The notes under the pieces: model-generated
What the model was told of the DNA's origin: nothing
What the model saw: the letters and a program-made list of their open reading frames with translations, nothing else
The model's database searches: none
Source: Dactylellina haptotyla
Lineage: Eukaryota; Ascomycota; Orbiliomycetes; Orbiliales; Orbiliaceae
DNA: 64,000 nucleotides
NCBI GenBank assembly: GCA_031310005.1
Contig: CM062382.1
Coordinates: 2,852,001 to 2,916,000 of the forward strand
Reading direction: 5' to 3'
Made by a program: the position numbers and the translations under genes
Part shown: positions 43,915 to 56,157 of the stretch, piece after piece
Position numbering within the stretch: the stretch's first letter is position 1
Layout: every line of letters begins with the position of its first letter

Positions 43915-45697
43915 ATGTCGGCCGATTACACCTCGTTTCTCGCCGCCAGAGTCCTTAATGATAATAAACTAGTGAGCCTACTTGATACCGTTTGAATCTT
44001 CCCAGAGCTAGGCTAACGAGAGTGTCCTATAACGAAAGATCACATACCGCCTACTGAGTCGCGAGCTCAAGATCCACGTCAACAAGGCGAAAGAGTACTT
44101 ACCACTCCTACACTCTCCAGCTCATTGGCGCCAGCTCACCAGCTACCTTTCCCACCCGAGCTAGATACCTCGCTGCATTTCACGAATCCGAGAACAACAA
44201 ACGGAAAGGCGCATGCCATGCGACTTATGTTATTACAGGTGTCCCAAAACCATTGGTCGCTGCACGACTAAAGGTGGATAAGGATCACGATACGTATATG
44301 GAAAGCAGTCCCGTCCCGGAACCTACACAGAATGACGACGAGGAGGTTGTGAGGACTACGAGCGTGATATTAGTCGCGGAAGAGCAGTTGGAAGGTTCGT
44401 CTCGGTCATGGCAGATATATGACTGGATAGGAGCTGATTTGTGCAGAGACCAAGGAATCACTACAAGAAGTTCTATCGATACACATCTACAGTTTAGAAC
44501 CGGGTCCTCTCAAGGTATCAAATACTCCGCGCAGATAGCCAGATAACATGGGCTAACTCTCAACTAGGACCTATTAGTAACAGCGGAAGCAAGTACAGAG
44601 CTATACTCCAGGTTTCCATCCATCGAACCCACAGAGAGATCAAAGCTGTATGGCTCAACATCGAACAAATATGTGAAGGTATGTAGTATGCAATCATCGG
44701 TTCTGAGCACAGGCTAACAAGAAGATAGAAACGAGAAGGTGCTCCACCACCACCTCCGCCGCCTCCATCTACGAAGAGCAGTAACTATGTGGTACCTGTG
44801 AAAAAGGAGCCGGTTGCTGCGCCGGCAGCTCCGACTCCTTCCGCTAAAGACACAAAGAAAGAGGCGAAGGATTTCTTCGGTAGCATGAAAGCAAAGGAGA
44901 AGCCAAAGGCATCACAGTCATCAGAACCTGCGTCATCAGCAAAGCCCAAAGTACCGCTGAAAAGAGGTCAGAGCGACCTCATGTCCTCATTCTCAAACGC
45001 TCAACCCAAAAAGGCGAAGCAACCAGAGAAGAGAAAGACCCCGCCCCCAGGTATGCGGTTTTGTAACTCCAATCTTCTCGGCCGGGTGTATCTGACACGA
45101 TCTAGACTTCATGGATGTCGATGATGATGACGAACCCGAGGAACCCGAACCAATCGATGAAGAAGCGAGAGCTGCAGAAGCTGCAAAACAAGCGGAAATA
45201 CGGAGAAAGCGGGAGGAGGATGAAGAGAAACTCCGCCAAATGATGGATGACGATGATGATGGTACTGACTGTTCCCTGTAATATTCCACGACATCGATCC
45301 CTTGCTAATTAATTATGCAGAGCCCGTCCCAACCAAACCGACGCAAGACTCCCCAGCTGCCTCGGGGTCACCGGAAGCAACAGCTCCACCCCCGGATGAG
45401 GAACCCACGCCGACACCTTCAGCACCAGCCTCAGCACCGGGTCGCCGGAAAGTGAAACGAAAGATCACAAAGAAAGTTCGATCCAAAGACGAGAACGGCT
45501 ACATCGTGACTAAGGAAGTCGAAGAATGGGAAGAATTCTCAGAAGACGATATTCCTGTGCCGGTGAAACCGGCGGCAAAGCCGAATGCATTCTCCGCGAT
45601 GAAACAAGCTCCAGGGTCACAGAAGAGCAAGAAGGCAACAGGCGAAGGCGGCGGTGCGGGAAAGAGGGATATCGCCAGTTTCTTCCAAAAAAAGTGA
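43915..45697 (+). CDS. POL32: DNA polymerase delta subunit Pol32/Cdc27
   Basis: Model: join(43915..43971, 44039..44094, 44165..44394, 44447..44514, 44568..44678, 44729..45050, 45106..45261, 45321..45697), 458 aa, eight exons. The N-terminal Cdc27 domain begins YTSFLAARVLNDNKL|ITYRLLSRELKIHVNKAKEYLAAFH and continues with CHATYVITG, EVLSIHIYSLEPGPLK and SKLYGSTSNKYVKKREG. A long charged, disordered region follows (KKEAKDFFGSMK, RKREEDEEKLRQMM). RRKVKRKITKKV and the C-terminal GKRDIASFFQKK, a PCNA-binding PIP box, end the protein. The subunit links Pol delta to PCNA and Pol alpha. All seven introns are short (50-77 nt) and every junction is phase-checked. The PIP box has Lys where Gln is canonical. 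Confidence 0.93.
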
Positions 45698-48600
45698 ACC
45701 AGAGCATTCTTTTTCGCATTACGTTAAACATAATTGTGGGGCAGATATTAGTCCGGACTTTAATGAAAAAGACTTTACCACCAAAGAGGACAAACTTTCA
45801 GCTCGTGCATCCGTTCATTGACCCACCGTTTCGGAATATATAATCGGCGCTTATATATTCCGTCAATAAGTCCATCTTCCAACCAACCAACAATTTTGTT
45901 CGGTTAGGGTAACCCCGTAACCACATCATGCTGCTTAATAAAATTGCAACTGTATCCCCTTAAATGAGTATAAGACGGTATCCTGGCAAATATGGAAACC
46001 AGGTTGGCGGACGATCATAAAATGTGATATAACGCGGATTGCAAGGTCAATAGGTCAGGGCAGTATCATTCGGATCCTCGGTGATATCGGTTTCCACTCC
46101 AGGCGCCAACAGCGCGGATGATAAACCTAGGCGTATATCACAATTATACTAAATTCAGAGCCTGATAGTGGTACCACAGAGGCGGGGACGGCCCTCTTAC
46201 CAATCGTCAGACCGGCAGCTGGCTCTGATCCCCGCTGACGTTTGTCTTCTGTTCCAACCCTGACCCATGTTCCCCCGTATCCCATTGACCTAAATGTCTC
46301 GTGAGGCTACTATAATGTTACTATCCGGTCTGCTATAGTTGCTCGGGCGTGCGAGGTATTTCAGTTAGTAGTTTGTTCTTTGTGCTATGGTGATACATGA
46401 ACGCAAGTTTGCATGATGATCGTGATACAGACAGGGATTATGAAGCAGGGGAGTTTGTGTTGCGAGTGAGGTTCTAGACCGTCGCACCAAGACCCTGGGC
46501 GTGCATTTCGTGTTTGGACACCACAGGATTTACTCACAGCAGGACAGGCAGAAAAGCGAGAGGTGGAGATTATAACAATAGGGAGCTATAGCGGTGATCA
46601 ATCGGATGTATGATTGACATCCGTGAGTTACAGATTGATAGCGCCTGTGGGGCCAGGAAGAGCGGGAAGGACGTTTTCTTGGGAGTATCCCGTTGCCACA
46701 GCTAGGGCAGGTCGAGCATTCCGCATCCTGTGGGTTCGCGTTTGAATTCGAATCCCACTGCGGAAAATCGAGATAGCAAGTTTCACAATGTACCTTTTCC
46801 CTTTATTTTCCTCTTGGAAGCGAGCTTCCAATTTGCTCATGCAGGGCTTCTGCATGCGGTGTGTGTGTGTGCCGTCCTTTGGGCTAATGGATATGCCCGG
46901 ACATTATCAGATTCACATATATGTGATATCAGATTACAGATCGTGCTTTCCAGAATTGGTAATAGCCCCACAATGCCGCAGGTTTTCGAAGGGGAGTCGC
47001 CGTCTGATGAGCTCTGTAATAGTTTCATAATAGTAACTTGGGCGGCTGTTTTAGCTGATAGCTTATCTTTCGCGTTACAAAAACCTTTTCCTACATACCC
47101 GCATTGTTTAAGGACTCGCGTCGAGGTCTTCATTCCAGAGAATCGGCTATTCTGCCTGCCGCTTTCCGTCCGAAGGCTTCAAATGCACGCTTCATCGATA
47201 CATTCTAATTGGCTCTTGGTGATGTGCTTATCCGAAACACATTTGAAAATGGTCCGGACCGAGGCTTGACGACGTCATCCTCATTCAGATGAAGTTCTTC
47301 GTTTTATTAAATATCTAACGTCAACCTAGGTACATTCAATACACGTGATACCACCAGGGCCAGTATTCCCCAGAGCTCGGCTCTTCGGTACCCCAGTACC
47401 ATGCTGAGAGTTAAGTACCGTTCATGGAGAAACCCAGCCGATAACAGGAGCACTTGCAACTGCAAATTATAATAACAGTGTCTCCAAATCCACAATATAA
47501 TGCGACGAAATATATTAACACAAGAGCTATTTAACTCTTATCTCCATCCCTGTTAACCATCATGATATATTAATATAAAATATATAAAATATTCGAGACA
47601 ACCTCACGATCAAGATATTGAACCTAATCTGAGTTATCATTTTTAGTAAGCGAATTTGAAAATTTCGAATATCCAAAGATTAATCGATCGCAGCTGACTT
47701 TTGCTTCCCAGGATATCCAAGTTCCAAGTAGAGTGGAAATTATATTAAGGGATTGGCCCGTACACGTGCGTTCAGCTGTGAATTACACCACAGCTCTGCA
47801 TTGCAACACTGCAATACCGCGTTCGCCTTACCCTAGGGCACGCCTGGTTTCCTTTGGTCCTCCTCGCGGTGCGGTCCAATGAGTCGACCTCCTCACAGCC
47901 TGCATGCAGTCAGCGTAAACCCTTTCAAGCCTCGCCACAGAGCGCCCTTTGAAGTCTAGAATTTAAACTTCCTCAACTTCAGATCGCGATCGCGGATGTG
48001 ATCGGTTCTCAGATCGCAAATCGACAGTTGAACGGATCGACTTGCTCGATATAATAATATCTTCGGCCCGGCCAGCTGTCATCCGACCAAAATTAGTGGG
48101 ACGGAGGGGAGCTAAGGTTAGGAATGCTGAAAAGGAATTATGATATGGGGTTGGCGCGGTACGTAGCGAGGAAAGGACACTTCTGTCCCCTCCGCCACTA
48201 ATGCGCGCGGCCTCTTTGAAAGCCCAGGATGCCGGAATGGGGGTTTGACGCATCGAAATTCCTTACATCTTGTAATTCGCATGCTGCTGTCCTCAAATGT
48301 ACCCCTCCTTCCCTTGCCTGTTACAAAGCGGGCAGGACGAGACGACCATCAAAGGGAAAGTACCAAGGTAAAGGGACCCGTGCCTCCCTGCATCTTCTGC
48401 ATCCCGCTAAGGCACTATCCGCCAATCCCCTATTGGTAACATTTCTAGCCCGAAAATCAAATGCAAGTCCGCTCTCACGAAGCACGTCATCATACACATT
48501 CTCAACGTTCCAGAACATGCAGACGCCGCATGCGAACGAGGGTTGTGGGAGAGATAAGCTTAATGAGGCCTCAAAGCTTTGAGGACTCGTGTTATTGGCC

Positions 48601-51165
48601 AAGCTGGCTTCTCCGATCGCGATACCGGCACCGAAGAGGCCTGAAGGAACTTTCGTTTTTGATACCAGCTTTCTGCAGGATGCAGTCCCTTACAAGGCCA
48701 GATTCCACGAGACGCCTGTTCCACGCACACAGAATCCTCTCTCACTATTGGATATTCGTTCAAGAGGCCAAGGATCAGGCCCACGGGATTGTTGACCGGC
48801 GAATTAAAAATCGTCCTCATAAAAATTAACAGTTTCTGATGCGGCAATATCTTATGACGATTACACTGGCATGTACAGGGATTTAGATTATAATATATTT
48901 TGTGAATGAGCAGCCTGCCTCGTTTTCAAACTACCATGACTTTCCGGAAAGTTGTAAATATCTCTCTAGAAAGAGAAAAAGATTGAAGTTGAAGAAATCA
49001 AGATTTTTAGCCCATAATCCACAGATCGAGAAAAAAAGGCGATTGCTCCACCCGGAGATCCTCGGCGCGGTCAGGCCAAGCGCACACGCAAGCGCATCAC
49101 TAAACCAATGATAGTTACAGGCGCATCTCGAATGCACATGTTGCTATAATGTTCCAATTAGTGCTGTTTATCGTGATCTCCGGCATTTTCCAGTACAGTA
49201 TCTCTACATGAAAAATACCTGTATTGTACAAAAATGTGTTTTTTGGTGAAGCTATACCGCCAATCAAGCGTGAGGTTCATGCATATGGCAGGATCTGGCA
49301 TGTAGATGCAGCACATATGTGTTTTGTGTTGCCGCAGAATGCCACAATTAATTTGTACACAATGCGACCCCGGTTCGGGAAAACGACGACCCATCTTGCT
49401 CTGCGGCTGTGACTGTATAAAACCCATTAGAGCAGCTACATCAGCGGTCTTAATAATGCACCTGAGACGGCGTATAACTAACTGGTGGCCCTTTGGGGGT
49501 ATAATCGATTATTAACTCTGTGGGGACCACCCTGAGAGATCGAGAAAACTCTCGCCCTAGCCTAGAGCACTAGCGCGAAAGCGTAAGCTCTCCAGCGAGA
49601 GCAGGCCAATTACCAATATTTGTGGAGCGTCGTCGTCCATGCAGGATTATATGCATCCACTCTTCGATCATCAGACGATTTTGATCCCACGGCGCATGTT
49701 ACGGAATACGAAGGAGGAAGAAGCAGAGCAGCCACGTAACTCGCCACCATTCAATCCCTCAACGCTCGCTTACTGCCGGCCGACGAGCCGTCAAAAAGGA
49801 AAACGTCGCAAAAAAGGAGAGCGGCCGAACGGCCGAGCGACGAGGAGGAACAAGGCAAAGAAAAAGGATGGTGGTTGCGATGATGCCTGGTGGCTTCCTG
49901 CATGATGCGGTGGTAATTCAGGCAAATCTTACCCCTCAAGAAAACCTGCAACTTTTCAGTTTGCTCTCGTGACTTTCGTACCTTTTTTTTGTTTTTGATT
50001 CGTTTCGGTTTTCAAGGGGAGGTGTAAATTCAAGGAAAGGATCATAGTGTCCTGATATCATGAATCTAGAACCCCATAGTGTGATTTGTTCGCACCCTTC
50101 CGTCCGAAAGAAGACGAGCAAAAAAAAAACAAGCATCGTCATTATACTGCTATTAGATTGGCCATGGGACCAGATGGGGCCTCGCCTCCCCTTGCTTTCT
50201 CGTTTTCTGACCCATGGGAGTTTCCAGGGTGTTGGGAATATTAACGGTGCAGCAATAATATCAGAAGGGGAAGCTAGAAAGCTCTCGACCGTTTGACAAG
50301 GTTCGTTTTCAACGTATAACGTCACTAACTTGCCGTGTTGGTAGAGAAAGCACGTAACAAGCAAGGAGTGATCCTAAACTTATGAAGAATAAGTGGTTTA
50401 TAATTTTCTTTTATCTAATAAAAAAGCTTGGACAGTGTAGCATCTTTCCCTAGTGGAAAGATGGCCGGTAATGATGAAGTGAAGAGTGAAAAACAAGCCC
50501 AGCCGAGATTAGTCTTTAAGTTATACAGGACTCTGAAAGTAATGGTGGTATAATGAGCCCGTTTGACAGTTACAGGTAATGATGGAATGAGACAGCCGAA
50601 ATCTTGTTATAACTCCAGAAAGCACGCCTCCCAGGAAACAGAACAGAAAGAGAAAGAGAAAAAAGAGTACAGGCGAAAGGAAGAGTCATGATCGTCGTGA
50701 ATTTACCCTGGTGAGGTATTTTTTTTTACCCTTTGCTTGAACGAAAAGGAAGCGCAAGAGAGAAATCCGAAACGGACACACCGGTGTGCGGAGGAAGAGA
50801 AGAAGAAAAAAAGTCGTGTAAGCGAGACCGCAATGTTGCTGGCCCCTCGGATGGAGAAGTGAAAACTCGGTCTTAGGAATTTTTCTTTGTGTGAATCAAA
50901 AAACAAAATTTTCTCTAAGGGCCCGGGAAAACGAAGCATAAAACAAAAGCGATTTTTGTTTTTTGTATTTTATCGGAATGCCACAATGCGTGAATAAAAA
51001 AAGCTGGTCGTAAGGTATCTCTAATGCAAGGACGCGATGTAACCGGAAAGCAAAGTGTAATGATGCAACTCCACGAGTAGGAATAATGCAAATGCGAGGG
51101 GAGGTGGGTTTTTGGTTTTCAAATGGTATACGGTCTAGAGGCGGCGGCGGCCGGCGGAAAGGAAA
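45698..51165. other. Gene-poor stretch, 5.5 kb
   Basis: I find no gene. Candidate frames (46730-47269, 48461-48829, 49936-50364 minus and others) lack domains, plausible starts or exon structure. Features worth naming are an inverted repeat at 46732-46761 (GTGGGTTCG...CGAATCCCAC), a folded element at 49531-49605 (own entry), and purine-rich tracts with A/T homopolymers at 50100-50960, perhaps upstream of an unseen transcript. Much of it may be promoter, long non-coding RNA or decayed repeats. Confidence 0.45.
49531..49605 (+). other. Nested-hairpin element with GAAA tetraloop
   Basis: Read 5' to 3', four stems nest: CCTG (49531-49534) with CAGG (49602-49605); CTCTCGC (49549-49555) with GCGAGAG (49595-49601); AGAGC (49564-49568) with GCTCT (49587-49591); and CGC (49574-49576) with GCG (49581-49583) closing a GAAA loop (49577-49580). 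Internal loops contain repeated CTAG. The single-exon, gene-free setting and the GNRA loop suggest a structured RNA. I know no family it fits. Strand is set by the GAAA loop. Confidence 0.35.
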
Positions 51166-52155
51166 TCAAGGCGAGACTCGGTCAACTTGCCAGACGTCGT
51201 CGTGGATTGATTCGCGAGTGAAAGTGAAGCGATCGTGCAGCCTGCTGTCACGTCTACGTGGTGACAATATCACAAGTCAGCTATAGATCAAGGCACCGAG
51301 GATTCACGGGAGCTTAAACGTACCCTTGCCAGAATTCAATATAGGTAGGGATGATGCGAATACCGCCCCAAAATGGCGGCACTGGGACCTTCTCTTCGCC
51401 TTCAAATTTCTTCTCCACTGCTCTGACACGATCTTCGAGTTCTTCTCTGCTCTTCAGTTTGGCGCTTTGTCTGGACGCCCATGCGCCGATTCTGGAGCCC
51501 CGTATTCTAGTGATATATTTGTCAGCCCTTGTCATGGGGGCGATTTTTTCCTCGCATGGGTAATAATAAGCTAGCATACCTTGTGTCAAAGTACTCCTGA
51601 CTCTGTTCTTGGGTCAATCTCTCAGTGATACCCTCGACTCTGACTTGCCTCTCCAGTTCCTTCCACCAGAAGGTCAAGCTAGCGTGATTGTTAGATCGGA
51701 GATCTTCCGCCTTCCTCGATGTATCCCAATTGGAATAGATGACGAAGCCCTTATTGTCAAGCTCCTTCAGGTAGACCATCCGTGCGCTGACTCTACCGGA
51801 GGGCATCTGAGCTGTGGACAGAGTCGTGGCCTCGGGCATGGTCAAGCCCGGTGTGTTGGTAGCTTGCTCGAACCATTCGTGAAATTGCAAAAACGGATTG
51901 TTATTGAGGTTCTCTCGCTCCAGCTCTCCGATGAGGTACTGCTCGTCCTTGCGCGTAGGAGCAACTACGAGAGCCATAGAAAATGTTAGCTTTTTCATTC
52001 AGCAGAGATTCGGTGGACCGAGAAGCAGACGTACAGATGAGCTTGCTGGAGTGCTTGGTATCATTATGAAGGGCAGCGTCTCGATTGATGTTCTTCAGGG
52101 ACATGATTTTCTCTTGCAATCGTGCGATTTTGTGCTTATTGTAGTGCCCTCTCAT
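51166..52155 (-). CDS. PDX3: Pyridoxamine 5'-phosphate oxidase
   Basis: Model: complement(join(51166..51244, 51324..51506, 51580..51964, 52035..52155)), 255 aa. It oxidises pyridoxine- and pyridoxamine-phosphate to pyridoxal phosphate with FMN. Blocks: [126 protein letters not shown], ending VDRVSP. These are the FMN- and PLP-binding signatures. All three introns are short with clear GTACGT/GTATGC/GTACGT donors. The start is uncertain: ATG 52155 directly follows a possible acceptor (TTACTGAC...GAAATAG), and an exon at 52383-52424 (MPMPAGTLFRPHPQ, donor GTCAGT) could add 15 residues. ATG 52104 (MSLKNINRD) is a third choice. Confidence 0.92.
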
Positions 52156-55100
52156 ATGCTATTTCAATGATGTCAACTAGTCAGTAAGCTTGTCGGTATT
52201 TTATATGCGCACGCAAAAAGTTAAAAGGTAAAAAAGGTGCCGCGACGCAACGCCCGCAGAGGAGAGTGAAGGTTAAGGATCTGCAGATGTGTTGCATGGG
52301 AGGTGAACCCCAAGCAATCACGGCAACATTGCGGCATGACGATATAAAAAGCACATGAGAGGGAGCGGAGGGCCGGACTGACCTGAGGATGAGGTCTGAA
52401 CAATGTTCCGGCTGGCATTGGCATGGTTCTGAAGCAAGGCTTCAGATTTAAAATGCAGGTTGGTTTTCCTTTGGTGGTACGGGTATTAGATCCCGTAGAT
52501 GGTTTATGGTTCAATGGGGTAGGTGCTCGGTTGTTTGCGTGCGTGCGTAGCAGTAGCCGACGACGAGGATGATGACAACGTTGGTTTGGGTATTTGGTAT
52601 ATTGTAATGGTGTTTGTTTAGAATGCGGGTTTCCTGACGGACGGAATCCAGCAGATAGGCTTCAGGCCGCTAGCTTTATATAAGACGACCCTTTAGCTAT
52701 AGATAGATAGATATCTCTCTTATAGGGAGTCCTTGAGAGTAATGCCTTGTGTGCGATGCCAGGGCCACGGGACAGGTCGGGTTGAAAAGTAAGGAGGAAT
52801 TTCAACGTATAAGAGGACCCAGGTCCTTGGTGGAGGGAGCTATATGAGCAAGCAGATATGCTATTACATATATGTGCGCCAGATATTAGACCTTGAGACC
52901 AGGACAGGGCGTATAGCGAGATGGGCTTTTTTTCCCAGGCGAATAGTCGATGGGGTTCAGTGCGGTTTATGAATTACCTCAACCAGGAAAGAAGCAACTG
53001 GGAGGAATGGTAGGAATATATGTATGTCTCCACACTTATACGGCAGATTCGGAACAAGTATAATTAAAAAGGTCTTTGCAAAAGCTGGGATAGACCGAAG
53101 CTAAAATAGATGTTTGGCACCGCTCATTGACTAATCAGATGAGCTAACGGACTATTTGTTATTTTATTTTTCCTTTCTTTCCTTTCTTATTTTTCTTTTT
53201 TGTTGCTGGTAGCAAGTAAGGTAAGCTGTGAAGGTTTTGCTGCAGAGGGGAGGTATGGCATTTCGTGTGTGCATGCGCGAGTAACGGCAGCAGCAGAAGC
53301 ACAACAGGCGCAAAAAAAAAAAAAAAAAAAGGTAACAAAGTGCTTTATTGGTTCGTGCGTGAAGGAAGGTCCCCGAATAGGTACTAACAACTGGCCGTTA
53401 CTTACTATGACGATCCAGAAGAGATGGGCGCCTTCACAGGCCGTTCCATGCCGCTGTTGCTACATCCCTGCCTTCCAAGGAAGGGGCAGGAGAAGCACTA
53501 GATGAAAGGGACCTTTGGCCAGAGATCGTACGATCCCCTTCTGCTCTCTTTCACTTTCGCGCATGGGTATCGTTCTTTCTGGAATAGATACCCACCTCCA
53601 AACTCTGAAACCGCGGTCGGCTGGGCTATGGGCTCCGGGACCATTGAGAAGTGGGTAAGGAGCATTGTTCACAGCACAAGGGAAAGCGGTCAATGATGCA
53701 AAACAACCGCATTCAGAGCCCAACAGAACAGCAAAGCTTGCAAGAAAAGAAGAAGGGAAAAGAAAATATAAAAAAGTCCCACAGAGGTATCGTGACGCTG
53801 GACCGATTGTACTGGCACAGAAATGGCCGACGCTCTCTTACCTGGGTGCGGTTGGTCAATGGCGAAGACAGGAGTGACTAGCGACCATGGTTGCCAAAAC
53901 AGCCAGGGATGTGGTTGACCACCTAGGTTGGATTGGAGGTCCATGAGAGTCTAGAAGCCTTCGATCAATACCCACCACGGGATAGCTTCGCTAGCCTTTG
54001 CCCAAATCATACTGGTTTCAAACCATCTTGTCTGCCTTCGCGCGCTTTCGAATGGAAATCAGAAGGTAACGTTGACAAAACTCGGGCTGCTCGTGAAAGG
54101 AGATTTGCTCAGGAGCTTGGGAACTGTTTTGAGAACCCCACAGTTCACCGATAACCGACGCGACAGGAACTGGTTTACATTTACCCCATCATTAATAATA
54201 TTAATGATAATACTACCGACGATATTTTATTTTTTCTGTGCATGCGGAGGAAAAACTTGGGACGAAACACTCTCCAAAGTGCTTGTTCTTGCCCTGAAAG
54301 AAGAGCCCGATCGAAAGGGCCTCTGGATCTGACAATTGCCGTTCCGTTATCATGAAACACTCAGGCTCGTAAGGAAAGACTTTTTTTTTTTGGTTCGGTG
54401 GAGGTGCCCAGGCCGTTGGGTTGCGCGCCCATGTTTCCTTCGAAGTCACGGGAGCCTTAGCTCCCTTTTCAATCAACATGCCGTGCAAGGGTTTCAGCGA
54501 GGAATTCTCCTGCGTGATGACATCGGTGGGCATCTGGGGCTGTCCTGAAAGGGTATCTGCAACATGGCTTGGGCTGCCCATTTTTGGTGGTTCGCACCCG
54601 GAAAAACAATCTGGCCCTCACAAATCTGGTAGTCTTCATGCACAATTCAGGCTTCAATTCTCTAATGGGATTCATCGAGAAAGTTGATCAGGGTCTGATT
54701 GACAACGTATTATCCTAAGTGAGATGCTAGTTCTTGAGAATTCAGAATCCTGCATATTGATAAACAAAGTTACAAAAGAAAAAACGATGGGCTAGTAAGT
54801 GCATCTCGATGTCGGTTCGTCCGCCTCATGGCTGGGAGAGAGAACAGCAGCACAATCATAGCGTACGCCTGGCTAAATTGAGCCCTTTTGCTCATACGCC
54901 AAGACAGTAGCTTCGACGGAGAGCTCTCGGCTAGCCCCATCCCGTTCTGTGACGACGTCATTGGGGTCAATGTGATGGCTGGCCGGCCCAATTCTGAGGG
55001 TCTTTCCAACGGACTGCATGAGGTGGGTGGGTTTGGACTGCTCTAGATTCTCAACGGAAGCTGGCTCCCGGTTACAGGACATTTGTAGTCTGATTTAAGT

Positions 55101-55188
55101 TCGCCCGCCCAGAAAGCAGTTGCAGGAAGGATGGGGTTTTGTCAGGCTAAGCGAGAAGGGGACGTTTTTAAGCATAGCCTTGACCAGT
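52156..55188. other. Intergenic region, 3 kb
   Basis: PDX3 promoter side (including the possible first exon at 52383-52424), then DNA with no supported gene to the end of the G-patch gene. A (GATA)n-like run lies near 52700-52713. Frames at 53200-53505, 54213-54581 minus and others show no domain. Confidence 0.45.
53312..53330 (+). repeat. Poly-A tract (A19)
   Basis: An uninterrupted run of 19 A in intergenic DNA, preceded by GCAGCAGCAG. It may be a nucleosome-excluding tract. I see no target-site duplication that would mark a retroposed 3' end. Confidence 0.85.
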
Positions 55189-56157
55189 TTAGTGTCGGAG
55201 ATAGTCGTGCAGATCCTGCCTCGCGGCTCGTTCGGCCTTCTCGAGACGCTGTATCTCCTTTGCGCTGAGCAATCGCTGTTTCTTCGTACCGGAGTCTGAA
55301 ACGCTGCCTGCATTATCCCTTATCGATTTCGATTTCGACTGGTCTGCGCCGATTCCCAAGTTGTTCTTCTTGGCCGTCGCTTTGACGGGAAAGCGGATTC
55401 CCTGTCCTTCGATACCGAGCCCTTTGTCGCCATCGGGATCCCATCCCAGCTTCACCATGTGCTTGTATCCTTCTGATTGCCGGTTCAAGTGATGGGGGGT
55501 TTTAGAGTGCTCCTCGCTGGCCATGTGAGCTGTAGTTCGAACGTGAGAGTTCCAATCCGTTACACGAGCCTTGCAGGTTGGGCAGATCTCATCCACTGCC
55601 ATTGATGTCTCAATCGGGCGTTCCACAACGGCCGAACCTGGTTGCACAGCGGCGTCTTCCGAGAGGCAATTAGCCGGCTCATCTCTTCTAGACTCTTGAA
55701 ATGTGTCCAGACTATCAGATATCGACGGACCCAGGAGTTCGCTGGACACTTCACCCTCACTTGGCAGGGAGGCCCTTTGGGGTTGATCACGTCGGGATGG
55801 CATCATGATTCCAGCTGTGCTGGTTGAGACATCTCTTCCGGAAGCTGACCCACCAACCTTCTGCTTCATCGTGGGCTGATTGGAAGGGGTCGAGCTGCTA
55901 GAATGAGACACGTTTCCTGGATTGGACTCAGACGGTAAAACTAAAGAAAGGTAAAAATCTGCGACGGAAGATCCGCGACTTGGATCAATATCCCGACCCG
56001 TCTCTTCGACCGTGTCCGCCCCATCCTCAGCAGTGGACGCCGGGACGAAATGTATTGGTTTCCGTTTGACACCAGTTCCAAATGGCTTCGAAATACGCCA
56101 TGAGTGGGGGCTGTCCGGAGATTCCCAGCCGACCAAATCATCTCCTCCAGTGGACAT
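55189..56157 (-). CDS. G-patch and C2H2-type finger protein, GPANK1-like
   Basis: Single exon, 322 aa. The N-terminal half is Ser-rich and disordered (VSHSSSSTPSNQPT). A single zinc-finger-like motif (ICPTCKARVTDWNSHVRTTAH, ~193-213) precedes a G-patch (YKHMVKLGWDPDGDKGLGIEGQG, then IRFPVKATAKKNNLGIG, ~233-275). The C-terminal basic helix (KEIQRLEKAERAARQDLHDYL) follows. G-patch proteins activate DEAH helicases such as Prp43 in splicing or ribosome assembly. The finger plus G-patch order resembles the C-terminal half of animal GPANK1, but ankyrin repeats are missing here. Helicase partnership is inference. It has no intron, unlike most neighbours. Confidence 0.85.
   Translation of the reverse strand: MSTGGDDLVGWESPDSPHSWRISKPFGTGVKRKPIHFVPASTAEDGADTVEETGRDIDPSRGSSVADFYLSLVLPSESNPGNVSHSSSSTPSNQPTMKQKVGGSASGRDVSTSTAGIMMPSRRDQPQRASLPSEGEVSSELLGPSISDSLDTFQESRRDEPANCLSEDAAVQPGSAVVERPIETSMAVDEICPTCKARVTDWNSHVRTTAHMASEEHSKTPHHLNRQSEGYKHMVKLGWDPDGDKGLGIEGQGIRFPVKATAKKNNLGIGADQSKSKSIRDNAGSVSDSGTKKQRLLSAKEIQRLEKAERAARQDLHDYLRH

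Noticed and set aside
46732-46761. tRNA-like T-arm (GTGGGTTCG...TTCGAATCCCAC)
   Set aside because: The T-arm is interrupted and no D-arm, anticodon arm or acceptor stem pairs around it. It is better described as an inverted repeat.
49531-49605. Hammerhead or twister ribozyme
   Set aside because: The conserved CUGAUGA core of hammerheads and the conserved twister nucleotides are absent, so I kept it only as an unnamed structured element.
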